Below are positions 25,914-32,399 of a stretch of DNA of 32,399 bases, piece after piece. Both the position numbers and the translations under genes were made by a program. The number at the start of each line of letters is the position of its first letter. Position 1 is the stretch's first letter. The notes below the pieces were generated by a model. The model was not told where the DNA came from. It searched no databases and saw nothing but the letters and a program-made list of their open reading frames with translations. Origin of the DNA: Bacteroidota bacterium (GTDB lineage: Bacteria; Bacteroidota; Bacteroidia; UKL13-3); NCBI GenBank assembly GCA_030680835.1, contig JAUXUD010000004.1, positions 1-32,399 of the forward strand, read 5' to 3'.

Positions 25914-26729
25914 ATGGCGATCACTTATTACATGGTTCAGATACCGCCATATTTATTGTTTATTTTTCTCACGTTTTCATTGGGAGCTTTTGCAGGAATA
26001 ACTACGTACCTGGTAAGAAAGTATATTGTGGTTACCATACTCAGGTCACACAATGAAGTAACAGGATTTATTTTTCTTGCGATCTCCAGTTTTTATGCAT
26101 TTTTACTCAGTTTTGTGGTGTTTGTAGTATGGGATCAGTTAAATGAAACGCGTGCCAATGTGAGCAATGAAGGCAGTTCGGCAATGGGTTTGTACCGCGA
26201 TATTAAATATTATCCGGATAGCATTGCATCAAAGCATCTTAAAACAGTTTATCTTGATTTTGTATACAATGTAATTGATGAAGAATTTCCGAATATGGCG
26301 ATCATGAAACCCAGTCGTAAAACACCGGAATCTTTGAATCGTGTATATTATGCCATGGAACACCTCCGGCCGCAATCTCCTTTTCAGATTCAACTGGTTG
26401 CAGAAATGTTTCGTCATCTTAATCAGCTCGACACCTACAGAGGACTTCGAATCATGTCGATAGAAACTGAAATTCCATATCCCATCTGGTTGCCAATTAT
26501 TGCAGGGGCGTTAATCTCCATCATATTTGTGATGTTGCTGGATATTGAAAATTCACGCATGCATGTAGCCATTAATTCTTTGTTTGGAATCATTATTGGC
26601 ATGTTTATTTTTATTATCATCATTCTGGATCATCCGTATACAGGAGCTATCGGAATCAAGCCCAAGGCATATAAGGAAATATTTACCCTGGAAGCATGGG
26701 CCAATGAACAACATATAAAAGTAAAGTAG
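25914..26729 (+). CDS. DUF4239 (bestrophin-like) membrane protein
   Basis: 271 aa with four membrane helices (about 10-31, 42-67, 186-208, 216-240) and a large soluble loop between the second and third. The layout and the FVVFVVWDQLNETRANVSNE segment after helix two fit DUF4239, which is remotely related to bestrophin channels. No signal peptide beyond the first helix. It heads a group of three same-strand genes behind a regulon promoter site. A role in ion flow during stress is possible but unproven. Confidence 0.8.
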   Translation: MAITYYMVQIPPYLLFIFLTFSLGAFAGITTYLVRKYIVVTILRSHNEVTGFIFLAISSFYAFLLSFVVFVVWDQLNETRANVSNEGSSAMGLYRDIKYYPDSIASKHLKTVYLDFVYNVIDEEFPNMAIMKPSRKTPESLNRVYYAMEHLRPQSPFQIQLVAEMFRHLNQLDTYRGLRIMSIETEIPYPIWLPIIAGALISIIFVMLLDIENSRMHVAINSLFGIIIGMFIFIIIILDHPYTGAIGIKPKAYKEIFTLEAWANEQHIKVK

Positions 26730-26740
26730 GAAATGGGATT

Positions 26741-26785
26741 GGTAGGGGCAAATTGCATTTGCCCTTCCTAACAATTTAACAAATG
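26741..26785. repeat. REP-like palindromic repeat, copy B
   Basis: A 45-bp element, inverted relative to copy A at 2897-2942, with the core GGGCAAATTGCATTTGCCC (26746-26764). The match extends to both flanks (GGTAGG and CATTTGTTA on the complementary strand). It sits between the DUF4239 gene and the lipoprotein gene, and could form a message-stabilising hairpin. Confidence 0.8.
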
Positions 26786-26819
26786 TTAAACATAAAACAT
26801 AAAATTTGAAATAGAAAAT

Positions 26820-27314
26820 ATGAAAATGAAGAATTATGTATTGTCGGTATGCGGATGGGTTGTGGTGTTTGTTTTTACTTCTTGTGAATCGCATGAGAGA
26901 AAAGTGGACGATGCATTTGAGCGCGTTAAAGAGGCGAAAAGAGATTTTATAGATACTGCGGCAATTTGTGTAAATGAGAATAAGCCGGGTAAAACCAGGG
27001 TAATTATTAAAAATGAAATCACAGATGCCTGGGCATTGTTCAGGAGTGAAACAGAGAATAAAATAAAACTCAGTGAAAATAAAATAAAAGAACTGAAAGA
27101 ACGGAGAAACAACTCTGAAAACAAAGCAAAATTTGACAAGCAAATAAACCGTTTAGAACAGAAAAATAATGACCTGAGAAAGAAAATGAATGATTACAAT
27201 GAGGAGGTTAAATCGAAATGGGAAAATTTTAAAGTGGAGATGAATCATGATATTGATGAGATTGAAATTGAGTTGAAAGACGTAACTATAAATAACACTA
27301 ATATAAAAAAATAA
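26820..27314 (+). CDS. Coiled-coil lipoprotein, paralogue of 22159-22599
   Basis: 164 aa. A signal peptide with a lipobox (FTSCES, Cys about residue 22) precedes a mature chain that is mostly charged coiled coil (about 75-150: KIKLSENKIKELKERR, FDKQINRLEQKNNDLRKK). Its closing KWENFKVEMNHDIDEIEIEL matches the end of the csbD-operon lipoprotein, and its total length is similar. The last A of its TAA is the first A of the next gene's ATG, so the two are translationally coupled. An alternative start is the ATG two codons later (26826). Confidence 0.8.
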   Translation: MKMKNYVLSVCGWVVVFVFTSCESHERKVDDAFERVKEAKRDFIDTAAICVNENKPGKTRVIIKNEITDAWALFRSETENKIKLSENKIKELKERRNNSENKAKFDKQINRLEQKNNDLRKKMNDYNEEVKSKWENFKVEMNHDIDEIEIELKDVTINNTNIKK

Positions 27315-27775
27315 TGGAAACTACTGAAATTTCAACCCGGAAACTGGCCATAAAAGCGGGTTTACTGACTTTTGCGGGCTTTGTTGTTTACTTTATGTTC
27401 ATGAACTACATGAACCTTCTTCAAATTATTGAACTTCGTGTGCTTAACTTTTTCATACTATCCGGTGGCATTTTCTTTGCCTTCCGGTATTATAAATCTG
27501 TAACAAAAAAGAAATTCGAATATTTACAAGGTTTGATTTTTGGGTGTACGATATCCGCTGTAAGCCTTGTGTTATTTGCGCTGTTTGCGGGTTTGTACTT
27601 TTCACAGATTGATCCGCTTTTACTGATGCAGTTAAAGAATAATGCCCCTATGATGGGAGCTTATATAACTCCTTTTACTGTAGTTATTACGATAATGATT
27701 GAAGGAATGTGCTCAGGCCTTATTATCTCATTTGCGTTGATGCAGTTCTACCAGAATGATGCAACACATTCCTGA
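27314..27775 (+). CDS. DUF4199-like membrane protein
   Basis: 153 aa with four membrane helices (about 13-31, 38-55, 70-94, 116-143). The pattern of helix pairs separated by a basic loop (FRYYKSVTKKKFEYLQGLIFG) is like the DUF4199 proteins common in Bacteroidota. No function is known. It begins in the stop codon of the lipoprotein gene, so the two are likely made together. Confidence 0.7.
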   Translation: METTEISTRKLAIKAGLLTFAGFVVYFMFMNYMNLLQIIELRVLNFFILSGGIFFAFRYYKSVTKKKFEYLQGLIFGCTISAVSLVLFALFAGLYFSQIDPLLLMQLKNNAPMMGAYITPFTVVITIMIEGMCSGLIISFALMQFYQNDATHS

Positions 27776-27786
27776 TCATGGAATCA

Positions 27787-27850
27787 GTAAATAATGTAAC
27801 TTAATTAAAAAGTTCTGTAACGTTTTTTGAATCCTTGTTAACCAATTTCG
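27787..27850 (+). promoter_or_regulatory. Regulon promoter site, copy 9 (nitroreductase remnant/dps)
   Basis: GTAAATAATGTAAC (27787-27800) and AAAAGTTCTGTAAC, cores 21 bp apart (27796 and 27817), then CAATTTCG ending at 27850, an imperfect -7 box. The nearest ATG (27887) opens the nitroreductase remnant, 36 nt on; dps starts 257 nt on. Confidence 0.7.
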
Positions 27851-27886
27851 CAGTTCAATTTTTATTATGTAGAAGCAACAAATCCA

Positions 27887-28042
27887 ATGAAACAGATAGA
27901 AGCACTTAAATGGCGGTATGTCACCAATATAATGAATGGCAGTAAATTTCTCAATGAAAAGCTGTAATACAATATGGAAGCCATTGGCTTAGTTACTATA
28001 TCGTTCAGGCTGCAACCTTTCTCAATTAAGGAAGCAGAAAAT
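27887..28042 (+). pseudogene. Decayed nitroreductase N-terminus
   Basis: Reading from the ATG gives MKQIEALKWRYVTNIMNGSK then FLNEKL, a TAA stop, and in the same frame YNMEAIGLVTISFRLQPFSI and KEAEN. This follows the start of flavin-dependent nitroreductases (typical pattern: LKWRYATKKMNG...EKL, then ILEAIRLAPTSFGLQPF). One in-frame stop and the loss of everything past about residue 52 mark it as a remnant of a 200-residue gene. It stops in a short GAAAATA heptamer repeat. It retains the regulon promoter, so the ancestor was probably a member of the regulon. Confidence 0.6.
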
Positions 28043-28055
28043 AGAAAATAGAATA

Positions 28056-28069
28056 CCGATAGTTATCGG
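28056..28069. repeat. 14-bp palindrome, copy 2
   Basis: CCGATAGTTATCGG, one base from the perfect palindrome at 9946-9959, between the nitroreductase remnant and dps. Confidence 0.55.
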
Positions 28070-28107
28070 GAAGAAAATAAAAATTAATAACCATCAAATA
28101 AATAATT

Positions 28108-28581
28108 ATGAAACCAGAAATTGGAATTACTGAAAAAAATTTAGGCAAAAGTATCGAATTGCTTTCGGTTGTATTGGCTGATGAAATGACTTTATATGTG
28201 AAAACCCGGAAATTTCACTGGAATGTATCAGGTGAAAGTTTTATGGAGCTGCATAAATTATTTCAGGGGCAATACACCGAACTTGAAGAAACGATTGACC
28301 TTGTAGCAGAACGCATCAATAAACTGGGAGGCAAAACGATTGGTACTATGAAGGAGTTTACTGCATTAACAAGACTGAAGGAAGCAGCGGGAAAATACCC
28401 CAGTCAAAAAGAAATGATGAAGGAATTATTAGGTGACCATGAGGCTGTAATTATCGAACTCAGGAAAGATATTACTATTTGCAATGAAAAAAACAAGGAC
28501 GCTGGTACTACCGATTTTCTGACAGGACTGCTGGAACAACACGAAACAACAGCATGGGTACTTAGAAGATACCTGAATTGA
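28108..28581 (+). CDS. dps: Dps-family DNA-binding ferritin-like protein
   Basis: 157 aa. Dps forms 12-subunit shells that oxidise Fe2+ with H2O2 and protect DNA in starvation or oxidative stress. The ferroxidase ligands are in the right order and spacing for Dps: His37 (KFHWNVSG), His49, Asp64 and Glu68 (ETIDLVAERI). The ferritin-like four-helix length is normal. The N-terminus is short, without a long Lys-rich tail, so DNA binding may be weak. It lies 258 nt downstream of a regulon promoter site, with the nitroreductase remnant between; no closer promoter is obvious. Confidence 0.93.
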   Translation: MKPEIGITEKNLGKSIELLSVVLADEMTLYVKTRKFHWNVSGESFMELHKLFQGQYTELEETIDLVAERINKLGGKTIGTMKEFTALTRLKEAAGKYPSQKEMMKELLGDHEAVIIELRKDITICNEKNKDAGTTDFLTGLLEQHETTAWVLRRYLN

Positions 28582-28636
28582 AGGTTTGAAGGCATGGAAC
28601 ATAGGGCAGAAGATAAGCGGTTAAAATTTTTATTAT

Positions 28637-29482
28637 ATGAGTAAAACATTATCCAGATTGTTGGTACGGGAAGAGAAAATTAAAGAAGCATTTCGCAAGA
28701 TTCCGGCTAAGGTAGAATATCAATATAATATCTTTCAGTCGTTTTTTATGGACCTGGCTATGTTTGCGGGTTTCACTGGCAGATTTTTAAAAGAGTTGAT
28801 TAAACCTCCCTATGAATTCAGGGAACTCATCAAGCAATCGTATTTAATTGGATATAAATCGCTGTCGTTAGTGGGTATTACAGGTTTTATAATGGGACTT
28901 GTTTTAACTATACAATCAAGGCCTACTCTTGCGCAGTTTGGAGCCGAATCGTGGTTACCTGCCATGATATCCGTTTCAATTGTCCGCGAAATAGGTCCTG
29001 TAATTACTGCATTGATTTGTGCAGGTAAAGTAGGATCTGGAATAGGGGCTGAGCTGGCTTCCATGAAGGTTACTGAACAAATAGACGCCATGGAAGTTTC
29101 GGGTACGAATCCTTTCAAATATGTTATCGTAACCCGGGTACTGGCAACCACACTTATGTTGCCGGTATTAACCGTATTTAATGATGTGATTTCCATGTTG
29201 GGTTCATTTGCAGGAGTAAATATTAAAGGGGATGTAAATTTTCATTTATACTTTGCACAGGCTTTGGCTGAAATGGATTTTACAGATGTGATTCCATCAT
29301 TGATAAAGACCATTTTTTTTGGTTTGGCCATTGGACTGATTGCAACCTATAAAGGATATAATTCAAACAAGGGAACAGAAGGAGTTGGAGAAGCCGCAAA
29401 CACATCGGTAGTGTTGGCTTCATTGATGGTATTTGTAATTGATATTATTGCTGTTCAGGTTACATCTTTGTTTATTAATTAA
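28637..29482 (+). CDS. mlaE: MlaE-family ABC transporter permease
   Basis: 281 aa. The inner-membrane permease of a Mla-type phospholipid transport system, which moves lipids between the inner and outer membranes. Family marks are SIVREIGPVITALICAGKVG (in part REIGPVITALICAGK), GSGIGAELASMKVTEQIDAM (in part GAELASMKVTEQIDA), and a C-terminal GLAIGLIATYKGYNSNKGTEG (in part KGYNSNKGTEG). Five or so membrane helices follow a long amphipathic N-terminus (1-60), an arrangement common in Bacteroidota. mlaF follows after 3 nt and mlaD after a further 36 nt. No copy of the regulon site precedes it, so it may be read from the dps transcript. Confidence 0.92.
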   Translation: MSKTLSRLLVREEKIKEAFRKIPAKVEYQYNIFQSFFMDLAMFAGFTGRFLKELIKPPYEFRELIKQSYLIGYKSLSLVGITGFIMGLVLTIQSRPTLAQFGAESWLPAMISVSIVREIGPVITALICAGKVGSGIGAELASMKVTEQIDAMEVSGTNPFKYVIVTRVLATTLMLPVLTVFNDVISMLGSFAGVNIKGDVNFHLYFAQALAEMDFTDVIPSLIKTIFFGLAIGLIATYKGYNSNKGTEGVGEAANTSVVLASLMVFVIDIIAVQVTSLFIN

Positions 29483-29485
29483 GAA

Positions 29486-30259
29486 ATGGCAGCAGAAACG
29501 AAAGAGGCAGCTGTTTTAACAGACACCCAACAAAGCAATGTGGTTGTAGAAGTGGAACATTTAAAGGTGGCTTTTGGGAATAAAGAGGTTTTGAAAGACA
29601 TTAATTTCAAAATAAACAAAGGAGAAAATCTGGTAGTACTCGGCAAATCGGGTAGTGGCAAATCGGTTTTAATAAAATGCATGGTAGGATTAATTGAACC
29701 GGATGAAGGTAAACTATTAATACTCGACAAGAATATTTCAGGTTTGAATACAGATGAGTTAAACAAGATCAGAAAAAAGGTTGGTTTTTTATTTCAAAGC
29801 GGAGCCTTGTACGACTCGATGACGGTGCGGGAAAATTTAGAATTTCCTTTAAGGGATTCAAAGGATATTTCGAAAGAAGAAAAGAACAAACTGGTTGAAG
29901 AAGCATTGAAAAATGTGGGTCTTGAGGACACAATAGAAAAAATGCCTTCCGAACTTTCAGGGGGCATGCGAAAACGTTTGGGACTTGCGCGTACCCTGAT
30001 ATTAAAGCCGGAAATTATGCTATATGATGAGCCTACCACCGGACTGGATCCGATTACTTCCAGGGAAATTAGTGAGCTAATACTTAAAGTGCAGAAAGAA
30101 TACAATACATCATCAATAATAATAACCCATGATATGGCTTGTGCAAAAATTACGGCAAACCGGATGATTGTTTTTAAAGAAGGAATTATAGCATCCGAGG
30201 GAACCTTTGATGAATTGGAAAAATCAGAAGATACATGGATACGCTCTTTCTTTGAATAG
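29486..30259 (+). CDS. mlaF: MlaF-family ABC transporter ATPase
   Basis: 257 aa, the ATP-hydrolysing subunit that drives the Mla transporter. All motifs are present: Walker A GKSGSGKS (53-60), Q-loop Gln104, signature LSGGMRKR (157-164), Walker B IMLYDEP (177-183) and H-loop His215. The first ~20 residues are a polar extension. It follows mlaE with a 3-nt gap and is followed by mlaD. Confidence 0.93.
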   Translation: MAAETKEAAVLTDTQQSNVVVEVEHLKVAFGNKEVLKDINFKINKGENLVVLGKSGSGKSVLIKCMVGLIEPDEGKLLILDKNISGLNTDELNKIRKKVGFLFQSGALYDSMTVRENLEFPLRDSKDISKEEKNKLVEEALKNVGLEDTIEKMPSELSGGMRKRLGLARTLILKPEIMLYDEPTTGLDPITSREISELILKVQKEYNTSSIIITHDMACAKITANRMIVFKEGIIASEGTFDELEKSEDTWIRSFFE

Positions 30260-30295
30260 TGTGTGGAAGAAAATTAATATGATAAAAACAATACA

Positions 30296-31120
30296 ATGAA
30301 AAAAGAATCAATTCATAAAATTAAGCTGGGAATATTTGTTTTGGTAGGTATCCTGTTGTTTATAACCGGAATCTATTTTATTGGCGAAACAAAAAAACTC
30401 TTCAGCAGCACTTTTAGAGTAAGTGCCATGTTTACAGATGTAAATGGTTTGCAGGTTGGCAATAATGTACGTTTTGCGGGCATCAATGTGGGAACAATTG
30501 AAAGTATAGATATTATCACAGATACTTCGGTAAAAGTAGATATGGTGGTTGATATAGAAACCCAAAAATTTATAAAAAAGAATGCCAAAGCTATTATTGG
30601 TTCTGATGGTTTAATGGGAGGTAAAATTATGAATCTTTCACCCGGAACTGCAGATTTTGCTGAAATTGAAAATAATGATATGATTGGAACCAGTGTTCCA
30701 ATCAGTATGGACGACATGCTTTTTAAATTAAAAGCCACAGCCGACAATGCGGCTTTAATTACGGGAGATATGGCCGCTATTATGGGTAATATACGATCGG
30801 GCAGGGGTACTATTGGAAAGCTGTTCATGGATACTGTTTTTGCAGAAAATTTAGACAGAACCATTGTAAATGTGAAACAGGGAACCAAAGGTTTCAAACA
30901 AAATATGGACGCTGCTTCGGAAAGTTTTTTGCTTAAGGGATTTTTCAAGAAAAAGCCTAGTGAAGCTGACAAGGTGAAAGAAGAACAGAAAAAAACCGAT
31001 GAGAAAAAACTGAAGGAGCAAAAGAAAGTTGATGAAAAAAGGCTGAAACAGGAAAAGAAAGCTTATGAAAAGAAACTAAAAGAGGATGCAAAGAAAGAAA
31101 AAGATGCAGCCAATCCTTAA
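30296..31120 (+). CDS. mlaD: MlaD-family MCE-domain protein
   Basis: 274 aa. The lipid-binding MCE subunit that sits in the periplasm and is anchored by one helix (about 11-28). The MCE domain spans about residues 37-115 (VSAMFTDVNGLQVGNNVRFA, VGTIESIDI, IGSDGLMGGKIMNLSPG). A helical segment follows, and the last ~60 residues (211-274) are an unusual Lys/Glu-rich, low-complexity tail. The operon holds only mlaE, mlaF and mlaD; MlaB and MlaC are not seen here, which is usual for Bacteroidota. Confidence 0.9.
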   Translation: MKKESIHKIKLGIFVLVGILLFITGIYFIGETKKLFSSTFRVSAMFTDVNGLQVGNNVRFAGINVGTIESIDIITDTSVKVDMVVDIETQKFIKKNAKAIIGSDGLMGGKIMNLSPGTADFAEIENNDMIGTSVPISMDDMLFKLKATADNAALITGDMAAIMGNIRSGRGTIGKLFMDTVFAENLDRTIVNVKQGTKGFKQNMDAASESFLLKGFFKKKPSEADKVKEEQKKTDEKKLKEQKKVDEKRLKQEKKAYEKKLKEDAKKEKDAANP

Positions 31121-31123
31121 TGT

Positions 31124-31186
31124 GTGAATAATGTAATTTATTTTAAAAGTTATGTAACATTGATTTTGGGGGTTGAACTAATTTTG
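31124..31186 (+). promoter_or_regulatory. Regulon promoter site, copy 10 (ompA)
   Basis: GTGAATAATGTAAT (31124-31137) and AAAAGTTATGTAAC (consensus), cores 21 bp apart (31133 and 31154), then 24 bp to TAATTTTG (TTTG 31183-31186), a perfect TAnnTTTG box. The ATG at 31221 is 34 nt on. The site starts 3 nt after the mlaD stop codon. Confidence 0.8.
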
Positions 31187-31220
31187 CCTATGAATTTATT
31201 ACTAAAACCAATTCAAAAAA

Positions 31221-32399
31221 ATGATGAAAACATTACGAACAACAGTTTCTGAATTTCCTTTAGCAGGAAATTTTAAACGATTAGTATTGATGCTTATACT
31301 TCCCTTATTTATTCTGAATGCAGATGCGCAGACAAAAGAGCGAAAGTGGAATTTGGGTGTGTTGGGTGGATTTAGCGTATATTCGGGTGCATTGGGCAGC
31401 GGTATGCTGGATTTTACTTATGCAGTTTTACGTCAGAACCCTACAGCAGGTGTTACGGTTTCACGTTACCTAAACAGATCTTTTGATTTAACCCTGATGG
31501 GAACAATAGGTTCATGGGGTTATTATCCTGCGGATGATCTTGGTTTCAAAGGATATATGTTACATGGAAATATGAATTTTAAATATAAATTCAATAACGG
31601 TTATATGATTCCTGAGGAAAGCAGACTTGCGCCATACATTTTTGCCGGCATGGGAGCTTCTAATTTAACAGGTGACCGTATTAATGAAGGTCTTGATTAT
31701 CCAATTATAGGAGGTTTGGGATTTAGTTTAAGATTAAGTGAAGTTCTTAATGTTAATTACCAGGCAACTTTCGGTTATATGACCGTTGATGTGGCCCATT
31801 ATAACCCTCAGAAACTGCCTGCTGTTATGCCAACAGGGAATGACCAATTTATGATTCATTCATTGGGCCTTAATTTCAATCTGGGAAGAGGAAAAGATGA
31901 AGACAAAGATGGTATTTCAGACAAAAAAGATAAATGTCAGGGAACACCATCCGGAGTAAAAGTTGACATAAACGGATGTCCGTTTGATACTGATGGAGAT
32001 GGTATTTTGGATTTTGAAGATAAGTGTCCCAATTCAGTAGGAATCGCAGCAACAAAAGGTTGTCCGGATATTGATAAAGATGGTATTGCTGATATGGATG
32101 ATGCTTGTCCGAATGAAGCCGGAGTTGCAGCCTATAACGGATGCCCTGATACTGACGGTGATGGTATTATTGACAGTAAAGACAAATGCCCGAATGTAAA
32201 AGGTACCCTGGCATTTGATGGTTGTCCTGATCGCGATGGCGACGGCATAAGAGATGAAGAAGATTTTTGTCCGGATGTAGCGGGAGTAGCCTCATTTAAA
32301 GGATGTCCGGATACTGATGACGATGGTATAGAAGATTCAAAAGATATGTGTCCTTCATTAAAAGGCCCGGTTAGCACCAATGGTTGCCCGGATACCGAT
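31221..32399 (+). CDS. OmpA-family protein with thrombospondin type 3 repeats (3'-partial)
   Basis: 393 codons are visible and the frame is still open at the window edge. A signal peptide (about 1-34, ending NADAQ) precedes a beta-barrel domain (about 40-225: VLGGFSVYSGALGSG, APYIFAGMGASNLTG, VLNVNYQATFGYM). From about residue 227 there are repeats of DxDxDGxxDxxDxCP, calcium-binding thrombospondin type 3 motifs (six are recognisable). In Bacteroidota such proteins normally end in an OmpA-like peptidoglycan-binding domain, which would lie beyond the edge. It anchors outer membrane to cell wall. Confidence 0.9.
   Translation, partial: MMKTLRTTVSEFPLAGNFKRLVLMLILPLFILNADAQTKERKWNLGVLGGFSVYSGALGSGMLDFTYAVLRQNPTAGVTVSRYLNRSFDLTLMGTIGSWGYYPADDLGFKGYMLHGNMNFKYKFNNGYMIPEESRLAPYIFAGMGASNLTGDRINEGLDYPIIGGLGFSLRLSEVLNVNYQATFGYMTVDVAHYNPQKLPAVMPTGNDQFMIHSLGLNFNLGRGKDEDKDGISDKKDKCQGTPSGVKVDINGCPFDTDGDGILDFEDKCPNSVGIAATKGCPDIDKDGIADMDDACPNEAGVAAYNGCPDTDGDGIIDSKDKCPNVKGTLAFDGCPDRDGDGIRDEEDFCPDVAGVASFKGCPDTDDDGIEDSKDMCPSLKGPVSTNGCPDTD

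Noticed and set aside
26553-27143. Long minus-strand open frame of 196 codons
   Set aside because: It lies opposite the DUF4239 and lipoprotein genes, has no regulon site or leader, and its sequence is a typical antisense shadow of AT-rich coding DNA.

Overview
This window is chromosomal DNA from a member of the Bacteroidota, probably from the Sphingobacteriia/Chitinophagia/Cytophagia part of the phylum. The evidence is low GC, a C-terminal type IX secretion sorting domain, a lipoprotein TamA variant (TamL) next to TamB, OmpA with thrombospondin type 3 repeats, and -7 boxes of the Bacteroidota kind (TAnnTTTG). No rRNA, tRNA, CRISPR array, transposase or phage module was seen.

Layout. 1-539: a small hypothetical gene. 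548-7458 (minus): tamB then tamL, outer-membrane assembly. 7705-8844: a small envelope-stress operon (YtxH protein, holin-like membrane protein, hypothetical protein, 39-residue membrane peptide). 8917-10283: lipoprotein, secreted Gly/Asn/His-tailed protein, small two-helix membrane protein. 10434-13671: AsmA/DUF748-like protein and a YihY/BrkB membrane protein. 13865-17255: a GH130 enzyme coupled to a GT4 glycosyltransferase with a helical C-terminal domain. 17467-21681: a giant type IX-secreted adhesin-like protein (DUF3494 domain, 12 Ig-like repeats, sorting domain). 21924-23694: a five-gene csbD stress operon. 23778-25634: an Omp85-like protein. 25914-27775: DUF4239 protein, coiled-coil lipoprotein and DUF4199-like protein. 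27887-28042: the remnant of a nitroreductase gene. 28108-31120: dps and an mlaE-mlaF-mlaD lipid-transport operon. 31221-end: the start of an OmpA-family gene that runs off the window.

The most striking signal is regulatory. Ten intergenic sites share one architecture: a half-site close to GTGAATAATGTAAC, a second half-site close to AAAAGTTATGTAAC placed so that the two GTAAC cores are exactly 21 bp apart, then 24-25 bp to a TTTG-like -7 box. In nine of the ten cases an ATG follows the -7 box by about 34-85 nt; the tenth, minus-strand copy in front of tamB has a gap of only about 12 nt. The sites precede the small ORF at 327, tamB, ytxH, the gene at 9413, the GH130/GT4 pair, the giant Ig protein, csbD, the DUF4239 gene, the nitroreductase remnant/dps and ompA. 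This looks like a single activator-dependent regulon for envelope and stress functions, clustered on one chromosomal segment. The regulator is not in the window; the 21-bp direct-repeat spacing would suit a dimeric response regulator, for example of the LytTR class, but that is inference.

Intergenic DNA also carries dispersed elements: two oppositely oriented copies of a 45-46 bp palindromic REP-like sequence, several arrays of 7-bp units (GATGTAC, CTCATAA/CTTATAA, TCTCATC), and a repeated 14-bp palindrome (CCGATAG-yTATCGG).
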